Assembly (NCBI RefSeq): GCF_030151085.1
Contig: NZ_JASLER010000078.1
Location: forward strand, 69,367 to 133,366
DNA from: Bacteroides sp.
Lineage (GTDB): Bacteria; Bacteroidota; Bacteroidia; Bacteroidales; Bacteroidaceae
Reading direction: 5' to 3'
DNA length: 64,000 nucleotides
This document shows positions 8,177 through 17,142 of the stretch, piece after piece. Under the pieces are notes generated by a model. The model made no database searches. It was given only the letters and a program-made list of their open reading frames with translations, and was not told the origin of the DNA. The position numbers were made by a program, and so were the translations under genes. Each line of letters begins with the position of its first letter. Position 1 is the stretch's first letter.

Positions 8177-9736
8177 ATGAAACATTTATCCTCTCTTCTG
8201 ACGTTTCTTCCAAGCACAATGCTTTTAGTTGGATGCGGTAACGCTTCCAAACAAGAGGCTAAAAGTGCTCTGCCCCAGAAACCCAATATAATATATCTGA
8301 TTGCAGATGATCTCGGCATTGGCGACCTGAGTTGTTATGGTGCCACCAAAGTAAGCACTCCCAATATCGACCGCCTTGCGGGTCAAGGTATGCAGTTTAC
8401 CAATGCTTACGCTACTTCGTCTACCAGTACACCTTCACGCTTCGGCCTGCTAACAGGCAAATATCCCTGGAGACAGAAGAATACAGGTATTGCCCCGGGC
8501 AACTCCGAACTTATTATTGATACAGCCTGCGTCACGATGGCCGATATGTTTCAGTCAGAAGGATACGCAACTGCCGCCATAGGTAAATGGCATTTAGGAT
8601 TAGGTCCCAAAGGAGGAACGGACTTCAATCAACAAATCAAACCGAATACGCAGGACATTGGTTTCGGTTACGAATTCATCATTCCTGCCACTGTAGACCG
8701 TGTTCCCTGCGTCTTTGTCGAAAACGGACGTGTTGTAGGGCTCGACCCGAATGATCCGATTACCGTAAGCTACGATCATAAAGTAGGTAATTGGCCTACC
8801 GGATTGGAGAACCCCGAGCTGGTAAAGATGAAACCCAGTCAGGGACATAACAATACCATCATCAACGGTATTCCGCGCATCGGTTGGATGACTGGCGGTA
8901 AGTCCGCTCTTTGGGTGGATGAGGACATTGCCGATATCATCACCGACAAAGCAAAAAACTTTATTACCTCCCATAAAGATGAACCTTTCTTCCTATATAT
9001 GGGTACGCAAGATGTTCACGTTCCCCGTGTACCGCATCCCCGTTTTGCAGGAAAGAGTGGCTTAGGAGTACGTGGAGACGTTATCCTTCAGCTTGACTGG
9101 ACTGTTGGAGAGATTATGCGTACACTGGATAGTCTAAAGATTGCAGACAACACCATTATTGTATTCTGTAGCGATAATGGTCCTGTCATTGATGACGGTT
9201 ATCAAGACCAAGCTTTTGAATTGTTGAATGGACATACTCCGATGAAGCATTACCGAGGTGGAAAATACAGTGCATACGATGCAGGAACACGTATTCCTTT
9301 TATCGTACGCTGGCCCAATGGCATCAAACCCGGCAAACAACAAGCTCTATTTTCGATGATCGATGTCTATGCTTCGCTGGCTACCTTATTGAATCATCCA
9401 TTGAAACCGGGCATAGCTCCCGATAGTCGTGACCAGTTAAACAACTTCCTAGGAACGGATACTACCGGATGTGACTATATCGTACAGCAGAATTTGGACA
9501 ATATTTTATCTATTATCCAAAAAGACTGGAAGTATATTGAGCCTAGCGATAAGGCTGCCATAGAATTCTGGACTAAAATGGAATTGGGCAACGATCCGAA
9601 GCCTCAATTGTACAATCTCTCCATCGACCCGTCAGAGAAAACCAACGTTGCAGAAGCCAATCCTGAAAGAGTAAAAGCCCTCTCCAGCCTATTAGAAGAG
9701 GTAAAAGCAGCCAAAAATCAAAAGGAGAGGAAATAG
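8177..9736 (+). CDS. Ser-type sulfatase, predicted lipoprotein
   Basis: A 519-residue alkaline-phosphatase-superfamily (S1) sulfatase. The N-terminus has a lipoprotein signal peptide with lipobox Cys20 (MLLVGC). The metal-binding start IADDLG is followed by the activation motif S-T-P-S-R. Its Ser84 would be oxidised to formylglycine by an anaerobic sulfatase-maturating enzyme encoded elsewhere. Later come GKWHLG, the FCSDNGP metal ligands and the RGGKYSAYDAGTR segment. It would remove sulfate from a saccharide at the cell surface or in the periplasm; the position specificity cannot be read from the sequence. It follows the HTCS and precedes SusC, so it belongs to PUL A. Length is normal for the family. 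Confidence 0.95.
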   Translation: MKHLSSLLTFLPSTMLLVGCGNASKQEAKSALPQKPNIIYLIADDLGIGDLSCYGATKVSTPNIDRLAGQGMQFTNAYATSSTSTPSRFGLLTGKYPWRQKNTGIAPGNSELIIDTACVTMADMFQSEGYATAAIGKWHLGLGPKGGTDFNQQIKPNTQDIGFGYEFIIPATVDRVPCVFVENGRVVGLDPNDPITVSYDHKVGNWPTGLENPELVKMKPSQGHNNTIINGIPRIGWMTGGKSALWVDEDIADIITDKAKNFITSHKDEPFFLYMGTQDVHVPRVPHPRFAGKSGLGVRGDVILQLDWTVGEIMRTLDSLKIADNTIIVFCSDNGPVIDDGYQDQAFELLNGHTPMKHYRGGKYSAYDAGTRIPFIVRWPNGIKPGKQQALFSMIDVYASLATLLNHPLKPGIAPDSRDQLNNFLGTDTTGCDYIVQQNLDNILSIIQKDWKYIEPSDKAAIEFWTKMELGNDPKPQLYNLSIDPSEKTNVAEANPERVKALSSLLEEVKAAKNQKERK

Positions 9737-9749
9737 TACAAGCTGGATG

Positions 9750-9791
9750 TTGTTCGCAGATTTTGTACGAATTCGTACTATTTGCGAACAA
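9750..9791. terminator. Nested inverted repeat after the sulfatase gene
   Basis: TTGTTCGCA (9750-9758) pairs with TGCGAACAA (9783-9791) around a perfect 14-bp palindrome GTACGAATTCGTAC (9765-9778). It begins 14 bases after the sulfatase stop. It could be a transcript-end hairpin or a regulatory dyad; no long T-run follows. Confidence 0.5.
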
Positions 9792-9821
9792 TTAACTAAT
9801 ACTTCATTACCTCTCATCCTA

Positions 9822-9829
9822 TACATTTG
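9822..9829 (+). promoter_or_regulatory. -7 element (TACATTTG) for the susC operon of PUL A
   Basis: Perfect TAnnTTTG match 75 bases upstream of the SusC start, leaving a 5' leader of roughly 70 bases, which is common for SusC transcripts. No clear -33 TTTG. Confidence 0.55.
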
Positions 9830-9904
9830 CGGTGTGATTAATAACGCTAAACTGAAAATCAAACGAAAAACAACCTTTATTAATAACTTATTAAATTAAT
9901 ATTT

Positions 9905-12900
9905 ATGAAACAGAAATCTTGCTTCCTTAAAGCATTAGGTATTTTGTTGCTCTCTGTACTTTTTGCTACGCAGGCAAACGCACAGAACATTACAGTAACT
10001 GGTACAGTGACTGACAATTTAGGTCCGGTGATCGGTGCTTCTATTCAAGTAGAGGGTACAAGTAATGGAACCATTACTGACATTGATGGAAACTACACAC
10101 TCCCCAATGTACCCGCTAAATCGACTCTCATATTTTCCTTTATCGGTTATCAGACACAGAAGATTGCTGTCGCTGGAAAAACTAAGATTAATGTGCTATT
10201 GGCAGAAGATAGCCAAATGTTAAATGAAGTCGTAGTAGTAGGTTACGGCGTACAACGTAAAAGTGACTTAACGGGTGCGGTTGCATCGGTAAAGACAGCA
10301 GACGCATTGAAAAGCACACCTTCCGGTAATGTTTCCGACGCATTACAAGGACGTATGGCTGGTGTATCCGTATTGTCAGGTTCCGGTGACCCCAGTAGCG
10401 ATAACACAATCCGCGTACGTGGTATTAACTCAATTACTGCCGAGACAGGTCCGTTGGTTGTTATCGACGGTTTTATCGGTGGATCTATGAAATCTCTGAA
10501 TCCTTCGGACATTGCCTCAATTGAAGTCCTGAAAGATGCGTCTGCAACTGCAGTTTATGGTTCTCGGGGTGCAAATGGTGTTATTTTGGTAACAACAAAA
10601 ACGCCTAACAAAGACAAGTTAACCGTATCATTGAATGCTTTTGCAAACATGAAGACAGTGGCAAAATATCCGGATACCCTTTCGCCTTATGAATACGCAA
10701 ACTTAGCAAATGACTATGCTAAAGAATATTTCGGTGGAAGCCAAAAGCCATATTATGACGAGGCGCAACTGGAAGCTTTCAAGAATGGAAAGGATGGTTA
10801 CAACTATGCCAAAAATATCTTCCGTGATCCGGCACTTGTTCAAAACTACGAACTCTCAATTGCCGGAGGTGGTGAGAAAACTACATTCTTAGCATCTTTA
10901 CGTTATGAAAATAATGAAGGTGTCATCAAAGGATCAGAAAACAGTGTATATAGCTGGCGTTTAAAACTTGATACCAATATCAAAAAATGGTGGAAAGTAG
11001 GTTTGAACATTTATGGCTACTACAACACATCATCCAAACCCCGTATCAGCCAATATGACGGTTTAATTCAACAAGCAGCTTATTTCCCCAACACCATCAT
11101 GCCTAAAAAAGATGATGGAACATACAATAATGCATTCATTGACGGTAGCGCCACATACAATCCTATGGGAATGATTTGGGAATCTAAAACTCTCAACCAA
11201 ACTTTAAACAACCGTATGCAAGGTTACGTACAATTCGATATAATTGACGGTTTATCATTCCGTTCTCAACTTGGTGTAACCTTTGACAACCGCTTGAATC
11301 GTACCAATGAAAATGACTTAAGCTATACAGCATTCAAGAATGGTAATATAAACCAAGCCAGTGCAGCAAGTCAATTTAATATCGGTTGGTTGAACACTAA
11401 TACATTAAGTTATGTAAAAGAGTTTAATGAAAACCACCGTATTAATGCAACTGCAGTATTTGAACAATCCTATGGAGATGATTACAGCCACACAAGTACA
11501 GCCAGAGGTTTGGATTTCGCAGATGAATTAGGTTATAATGCTTTAGGTTACTCAAATGCAGCACTTTCTACTGTTGCTTCTGAAAACGTCATCAATACCC
11601 TTATGTCCGGAATGTTCCGTGTAAATTATGTATTTATGAACCGCTATATGATCACCGCATCTATTCGCGCTGACGGTTCATCACGTCTGAAAGAAAAATG
11701 GGATTATTTCCCTTCTGCTGCTTTGGCATGGGATATCAAGCAAGAAGCATTTATGAAAGAAATAGATGTTATAGACCAACTTAAATTGCGTGCCGGTTAT
11801 GGTTCTGTAGGAAATCAATCAGTGGAAGCATACCGTATCTTCTCAAAGAGAAAACCTGTAACCAATTCAGATGGTACTACTTCTTACGCTGTTGACCGCC
11901 CTGCTGCCTCCTATCTGAAATGGGAACGCAACGATCAGATAAACGTAGGTCTGGATTTCGGATTATTCAACGGTCGTTTACGCTTCACTGCCGATTGGTA
12001 TAACAAAATCTCCAAAGATATCTTGTTGGACGTTGCACAACCTACTCACATGGGATTCCCTTCATTATTGAAAAATGCAGGTGAGATTAAGAATACGGGT
12101 ATTGAATTTACAATCAGTGCCGACCCTGTAACCGGTAAAGACTTCAACTGGCATACTGATCTGACTTTATCTCACAACAAGGGTATCTTTAATAAGATTC
12201 CAACCTACAATCACCGCCAGCAACAAGCCGGAACCTACCAGAATACACTATTCCAGATGATAGAAGGACAAAAACTAGGAACCTTCTGGGGATACACTTT
12301 CGCAGGCATTTGGCAAGAAGATGAAGTAAAAGCACCTTTTGTAGATGCTGATGGCAAAACGAATGGTAAAACCAATGGTGAAGTATACAAGATTGTAGCA
12401 GGTAACTCTAAATATGTGGATGTTAACAAAGATGGTATTTACAGTGATGCCGACCAAGGAGTTATTGGCTGTGGCCAGCCTACATTCAACTGGGGATGGA
12501 GTAATAGTTTCAGCTATAAGAACTTTGACTTTTCATTCTTTGTCATAGGATTCCACGGATTTGACATCTATAACGCTACCGACCAAATGGGATACAATAC
12601 TATCTCAGGGCAAAATATGTGCTTTGTAACTCCCAAACCGGAACTGTTGAACCGTTGGACTCCAACCAATACAAATACCAATGTACCGGGCTTTGTAAAA
12701 GGTGGCATTGAAAATAAATTCTTCAGCACACGTTTTGTTGAAAACGGAAGTTTCATAAAGATGAAAAGCATCACCTTAGGTTATTCCTTACCTGACATAG
12801 CTTGCAAAGCAATGGGTATTTCAAACCTACGTATATATGCATCAGTTCAGAATCCGTTCCACATCACAAAATATAAAGGTCTCGATCCTGAAGCAGCAAT

Positions 12901-12985
12901 GGGAACTCCGCTAGTTCAAGGTGTTGATTGGGGTGCATATCCTAATAGCCGTAACTACTTACTTGGTTTGAATTTCTCATTTTAA
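9905..12985 (+). CDS. SusC-like TonB-dependent outer-membrane transporter (PUL A)
   Basis: A 1026-residue SusC-family protein. It has a signal peptide ending near ANAQ (residue 26-27) and a carboxypeptidase-regulatory-like domain (about 30-105, with GxxVxDxxGPVIGAS and DIDGNYTLP). The conserved NEVVVVGYG segment opens the plug (about 108-230), followed by a 22-strand barrel ending in the aromatic C-terminus NFSF. It imports oligosaccharides using TonB energy, with the SusD lipoprotein encoded 23 bp downstream as the lid. It is part of PUL A with the HTCS, sulfatase and GH95-like enzyme. Confidence 0.97.
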   Translation: MKQKSCFLKALGILLLSVLFATQANAQNITVTGTVTDNLGPVIGASIQVEGTSNGTITDIDGNYTLPNVPAKSTLIFSFIGYQTQKIAVAGKTKINVLLAEDSQMLNEVVVVGYGVQRKSDLTGAVASVKTADALKSTPSGNVSDALQGRMAGVSVLSGSGDPSSDNTIRVRGINSITAETGPLVVIDGFIGGSMKSLNPSDIASIEVLKDASATAVYGSRGANGVILVTTKTPNKDKLTVSLNAFANMKTVAKYPDTLSPYEYANLANDYAKEYFGGSQKPYYDEAQLEAFKNGKDGYNYAKNIFRDPALVQNYELSIAGGGEKTTFLASLRYENNEGVIKGSENSVYSWRLKLDTNIKKWWKVGLNIYGYYNTSSKPRISQYDGLIQQAAYFPNTIMPKKDDGTYNNAFIDGSATYNPMGMIWESKTLNQTLNNRMQGYVQFDIIDGLSFRSQLGVTFDNRLNRTNENDLSYTAFKNGNINQASAASQFNIGWLNTNTLSYVKEFNENHRINATAVFEQSYGDDYSHTSTARGLDFADELGYNALGYSNAALSTVASENVINTLMSGMFRVNYVFMNRYMITASIRADGSSRLKEKWDYFPSAALAWDIKQEAFMKEIDVIDQLKLRAGYGSVGNQSVEAYRIFSKRKPVTNSDGTTSYAVDRPAASYLKWERNDQINVGLDFGLFNGRLRFTADWYNKISKDILLDVAQPTHMGFPSLLKNAGEIKNTGIEFTISADPVTGKDFNWHTDLTLSHNKGIFNKIPTYNHRQQQAGTYQNTLFQMIEGQKLGTFWGYTFAGIWQEDEVKAPFVDADGKTNGKTNGEVYKIVAGNSKYVDVNKDGIYSDADQGVIGCGQPTFNWGWSNSFSYKNFDFSFFVIGFHGFDIYNATDQMGYNTISGQNMCFVTPKPELLNRWTPTNTNTNVPGFVKGGIENKFFSTRFVENGSFIKMKSITLGYSLPDIACKAMGISNLRIYASVQNPFHITKYKGLDPEAAMGTPLVQGVDWGAYPNSRNYLLGLNFSF

Positions 12986-13008
12986 TCACTAATTAAATAG
13001 AACGAATT

Positions 13009-14511
13009 ATGAAAAAAATATTATATATAGCATTAATGGCAAGTAATCTGCTTTTCACGACTGCTTGCGTTGATCTCAATCAAGAGCCTCAATCCTTTAT
13101 TACAGAAGAAGAATATCTTGCTAAATTAGATATTGATGGATTGAGAAAAGCTGCCACCGGTCTTTATAACGATTTATGGCAAAGTAACTATGGTTTCAAT
13201 TGCCGTATGCAAATCATTAACATCGGAGGCGATGAAATAACTTATGCAACGACTAAAGCTAATAACCGCTATGCATATTTTGCGGATTTGAATCCGAGTG
13301 CAGATGCAAACAAAGATGACGTAAGCATTCCTTGGAACCTTTTCTTTGCCGTTGTCAACAACTCAAATAAACTAATCAATAATGTTGTTATACCAGAAGG
13401 AACTACAGACGCATTAAAAAAGAAACAAAAAGAATATCAAGAAGTACTGGGTGAAGCCTACTTCATGCGCGGACTCGCCTACTTCTACTTGGTACGTATG
13501 TTTGGGGATGTGCCATTGATTTTAAATGGTACAGATGCCGAAACTAGAATGCCACGTACCTCTGTTGCCGAAATTTATGAAAAAGCTATTGTACCCAGTT
13601 TGACAAAAGCTACAGAATGGTTACCGGAAAAGAGTCGCAGCGGTTTCAGTTCTACTCCTTCCAAATGGGCAGCAAAAGCATGTCTGGCCGATGTGTATAT
13701 GACTATGGCTGGATGGCCTTTAAAGAAAGGAACTGAATACTACGCAAAAGCAGCTCAGGAAACCAATGATATTATTGAGAAATCGGGTTTGAAACTCACT
13801 CCCAAGTATGAAGACTTGTGGAAAGAGGCTAAAAAAGAAGATGCAAATGAGCATTTGTTTGCCTTGCACCATAGCGCTAAACAAAAAACAGCCAGCAATT
13901 ATGGCAAATCATATTATCCGAATGATTTTTATCCCAAAGCAGGTTGGGCAGATTATTATGGAGTGGAAGCTTTCTATTTAAAATATCCGGCAGGAGAACG
14001 TAAAGACTGGAATTATATGACAGAATGGCCTATTGCTAAAGATGTAGTGGTTAACTATAAGGACAGTAGAGAAAAGAATCCGGCTATCTCCAAATATTAT
14101 GATTACGATGAAGGTGTACCAGGTAACAGTGCACAAGCTAATGGTATTACTTGCATCTATCGTTATGCAGACGTATTATTAATGTATGCAGAAGCCTCTA
14201 CAAGAGCTACAAATTCTGTAAATGCACTGGCTGCTAAATGCCTAAAAGATGTACAAGAGCGCGCCAAATCAGCAGTTATTACCAATACTACTGATCCTAC
14301 AACTTTTGAAAAAGCAGTATTTGATGAAAACGGCTGGGAGTTCTTCGCAGAAATGAGACGTTGGTTTGATCTCGTTCGCCTTGAAAAAGTTTCAGAAGTT
14401 CGTTCTACCGCATGGACAAACTCTATATATAAGGCAAACAACCATTATTATTTGCCAATTGCTGAAGAGCAGATTCGGTTGACTGGTTGGACAAATAATG
14501 CAGGCTATTAA
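13009..14511 (+). CDS. SusD-like glycan-binding lipoprotein (PUL A)
   Basis: A 500-residue SusD/RagB-family protein. A lipoprotein signal with lipobox Cys20 (LFTTAC) anchors it to the outer surface. The early TPR-like helices carry the EAYFMRGLAYFYLVRMFGDVP hallmark (split here by function: EAYFMRG then FGDVPL), and the C-terminal RWFDLVR and YLPI motifs close the family fold. It captures glycan at the mouth of the SusC encoded just upstream. Length is typical. Confidence 0.97.
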   Translation: MKKILYIALMASNLLFTTACVDLNQEPQSFITEEEYLAKLDIDGLRKAATGLYNDLWQSNYGFNCRMQIINIGGDEITYATTKANNRYAYFADLNPSADANKDDVSIPWNLFFAVVNNSNKLINNVVIPEGTTDALKKKQKEYQEVLGEAYFMRGLAYFYLVRMFGDVPLILNGTDAETRMPRTSVAEIYEKAIVPSLTKATEWLPEKSRSGFSSTPSKWAAKACLADVYMTMAGWPLKKGTEYYAKAAQETNDIIEKSGLKLTPKYEDLWKEAKKEDANEHLFALHHSAKQKTASNYGKSYYPNDFYPKAGWADYYGVEAFYLKYPAGERKDWNYMTEWPIAKDVVVNYKDSREKNPAISKYYDYDEGVPGNSAQANGITCIYRYADVLLMYAEASTRATNSVNALAAKCLKDVQERAKSAVITNTTDPTTFEKAVFDENGWEFFAEMRRWFDLVRLEKVSEVRSTAWTNSIYKANNHYYLPIAEEQIRLTGWTNNAGY

Positions 14512-14580
14512 TAACGATACATAACTTCTAACCTTATTATCAAATAATTAAATAGACCTTAATCAATTTAATTTATGTGT

Positions 14581-14613
14581 GAGGGGAGGGGCCGTGAGGT
14601 TCCTCTCTTTTTT
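14581..14613 (+). terminator. Rho-independent terminator after susD of PUL A
   Basis: GAGGGGAG (14581-14588) pairs with TTCCTCTC (14600-14607), eight pairs including two G-U, followed by a run of T to 14613. It would end or reduce transcription between SusD and the GH95-like gene. Confidence 0.75.
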
Positions 14614-14706
14614 ATGTTATGGATTATAATCTCACCTTTTTTGAACAAATTTATCCCCACTATCTGAATTATTAGCGCTTCCTTAGCACATTCTAATTTA
14701 ATACCT

Positions 14707-16956
14707 ATGAAAGCAAAATTACTTTTTATCGTCTTTATTGAATTATGTTCTTTAAACACAATCTTAGCACAAGCAAACACAAATAACCAGTCATTTCATG
14801 GACTGCAGTTCACAAAACTACCCGTTATCTGGGATGAAGGCATTCCTTTGGGAAACGGTATCATGGGTAGCCTCATCTGGGAAAAGGATGGTAAGTTAAG
14901 ACTGGCTTTAGACCGTGCAGATCTTTGGGATCTACGTCCTGTCAAAGAGTTTGAGTCTCCTTCCTATTCCTATCAGTTCGTCTGCGATGAGATTATACAA
15001 CGGAAAGATGTATCCAAAGTACGTGCACTGATAGATGATCGCAGCCGGAAAGATTGTGCACCGACAAAGATACCGGTTGGAGCCATTGAAATCCCCATTT
15101 CACAACTAGGGATAGTCAAAAGTGTGGAATTGGATGTACACACAGCTGTCTGTACCATCGTATGGGAATGCGGTACTGTCGGTAAATTCTTCACCGGCGC
15201 GATGGATAAAACAGGGCACTTTCGTTTCGAGAATCTACCCGCAATGCTCTCTATCGAATTACAAACACCTCGGTTTGAAGAAGACGGAACAAGCATACAA
15301 AAGGTCAGCGCACCACGTACACACCCTCTCACCCGCTTGGGATACAAAAACGGGAAAATAGCACACCATAAAAATAGCATTGTTTATCGTCAAAAAGCAT
15401 ACGGCAAAGTAGCCTACGAAGTGGCGGTAGAATGGAATACTCCTACTCCAAACGCCTTGGAAGGCAGTTATTGTATCACTACCCAAGGCACTTGGTATAG
15501 CGAATCCATACAGGCAGCAGATTTTATTAAGAATCATGCCAAAGACTTCAATACTTCATTAGCCGAGCATATTGACTGGTGGAAAACGTATTGGGTAAAA
15601 AGCGCAATCCATCTTCCGGACTCCATTCTGGAAAACCAATGGTATTTGGAGATGTACAAGTTTGGTGCCGCCTCACGCAAGAATGCCCCTCCTATCTGTC
15701 TGCAAGCTGTATGGACTGCTGACAACGGGCAAACGCCACCCTGGCGTGGAGACTTCCACAATGACCTGAATACCCAACTTAGCTATTGGCCGGGCTACAG
15801 TTCCAATCACCTGGAAGAATCAAGTGTCTTCACCGACTGGTTATGGAAAATAAAAAGTAACGGAGAAGAATTCACGCGCCGGTTTTTCGGAGTAGAGGGA
15901 CTAAACATCCCTTGTATAGCAACCTTAGAAGGCAGAGCTATTGGCGGCTGGAGTCCTTATTCCCATCAACCAACCACCAGCGGATGGCTTGCCCAGCATT
16001 TCTATCTGCAATGGAAGTATAACGCAGATGATGATTTCCTGAAGAATCAAGCATATCCCTGGGTAAAAGAAGTGGCACGCTACTTCAGCAATGTATCCGT
16101 AAAAGACGCGAAAGGTATGCGTAAGCTTCCCCTTTCTTCTTCACCGGAAATCAACGATAACGAGTTGGATGCATGGTTCCAAAAAACAACGAACTATGAC
16201 CTTGCCAATATACGGCTAACTTACACAGCAGCCGCAGAGATGGCAGATACCTTAGGCTTAATAGAAGATGCCGATCTTTGGCGCAAACAGTTGGAAGAAT
16301 GGCCGGATTTTGCAAAAGATAGTACCGGATTAACGATTGCTCCGGATTACCCACTCACCGTATCTCACCGCCACCTCTCCCACATGCTGGCATTCCACCC
16401 GTTCGGTCTGCTGGATGTATCGCAGGGAAATGAGGCCGAACGCCTTATAAAACGTTCCATACATCACATGGAGGAACTTGGAAATGAGCTTTGGATCGGA
16501 TACACCTATACTTGGCTGGCAAATATGAAAGCTCGCATTTTTGACGGTGATGCCGTAGCACGCAATCTGCATATCTTTATCAAAGCATTCTGTTCTCCCA
16601 ATAGTTTCCACCTTAATGGTGACCAACTACAGAAAGGATATACTAATTTCACCTATCGTCCCTTCACCTTGGAAGGAAACTTTGCATACGCCTCTGCCGT
16701 ACAAGAAATGTTGCTACAGAGCCACACAGGAATTATACGTATCTTCCCCGCTATTCCCGAAAGCTGGAATGAAGCTTCTTTCCGGGATTTAAGAGCCATG
16801 GGGGCTTTCCTTGTCAGTGCTGATTATAAGAACGGGAAAGTAGATAAAGTAACAGTTCGTTCTGAAAAGGGAGGTAAATTGCGCATACTAAACCCCTTCA
16901 CCAATAAGGTGGAGGAGCGAAACACCAAATCCGGAGAGCTTATTGAATGGAAATAA
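14707..16956 (+). CDS. GH95-like glycoside hydrolase with altered catalytic positions
   Basis: A 749-residue secreted protein with a signal peptide (about 1-21). The N-terminal beta-domain starts with the GIPLGNGIMGSLIW block seen in GH95. It then has an (alpha/alpha)6 toroid with WRGDFHNDLNTQLSYW (Asp353, Asn355), the strongly GH95-like HRHLSH (from His554) and TLEGNF (Glu656), and a small C-terminal beta-domain. GH95 enzymes remove alpha-L-fucose or alpha-L-galactose by inversion. In the characterised bifidobacterial enzyme two Asn and an Asp activate the water. Here my alignment by eye puts Asp at the first Asn and Glu at the Asp, so activity may differ. It follows SusD of PUL A and may have its own transcript after the terminator at 14581. 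Confidence 0.75.
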   Translation: MKAKLLFIVFIELCSLNTILAQANTNNQSFHGLQFTKLPVIWDEGIPLGNGIMGSLIWEKDGKLRLALDRADLWDLRPVKEFESPSYSYQFVCDEIIQRKDVSKVRALIDDRSRKDCAPTKIPVGAIEIPISQLGIVKSVELDVHTAVCTIVWECGTVGKFFTGAMDKTGHFRFENLPAMLSIELQTPRFEEDGTSIQKVSAPRTHPLTRLGYKNGKIAHHKNSIVYRQKAYGKVAYEVAVEWNTPTPNALEGSYCITTQGTWYSESIQAADFIKNHAKDFNTSLAEHIDWWKTYWVKSAIHLPDSILENQWYLEMYKFGAASRKNAPPICLQAVWTADNGQTPPWRGDFHNDLNTQLSYWPGYSSNHLEESSVFTDWLWKIKSNGEEFTRRFFGVEGLNIPCIATLEGRAIGGWSPYSHQPTTSGWLAQHFYLQWKYNADDDFLKNQAYPWVKEVARYFSNVSVKDAKGMRKLPLSSSPEINDNELDAWFQKTTNYDLANIRLTYTAAAEMADTLGLIEDADLWRKQLEEWPDFAKDSTGLTIAPDYPLTVSHRHLSHMLAFHPFGLLDVSQGNEAERLIKRSIHHMEELGNELWIGYTYTWLANMKARIFDGDAVARNLHIFIKAFCSPNSFHLNGDQLQKGYTNFTYRPFTLEGNFAYASAVQEMLLQSHTGIIRIFPAIPESWNEASFRDLRAMGAFLVSADYKNGKVDKVTVRSEKGGKLRILNPFTNKVEERNTKSGELIEWK

Positions 16957-16996
16957 CATGAGTTGGAACTAATAGACATGCATCTAACACACCTAT

Positions 16997-17050
16997 CTAT
17001 CATGCCATAGTATATTTATAATCAATCAAATAACGTCTATAGCGTGATAG
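16997..17050. promoter_or_regulatory. Pair of CTAT-N6-ATAG dyads upstream of the AraC-type regulator
   Basis: CTATCATGCCATAG (16997-17010) and CTATAGCGTGATAG (17037-17050) share the same arms and lie exactly 40 bp apart, 65 bp and more upstream of the -7 element. They could be binding sites for the regulator itself or another activator; this is positional inference. Confidence 0.4.
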
Positions 17051-17114
17051 CATAACAGATGATTTATCAAAAAAACTTTTATAGATAAAGTTTGATCCTC
17101 TTTCTTTTTTATCA

Positions 17115-17122
17115 TACTTTTG
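17115..17122 (+). promoter_or_regulatory. -7 element (TACTTTTG) for the AraC-type propeller regulator
   Basis: Perfect TAnnTTTG match. Transcription would start near 17129, which supports ATG 17143 rather than the in-frame TTG at 17134 as the start codon and gives a short leader. Confidence 0.6.
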
Positions 17123-17142
17123 TAATTAAATGATTGCAAGCT

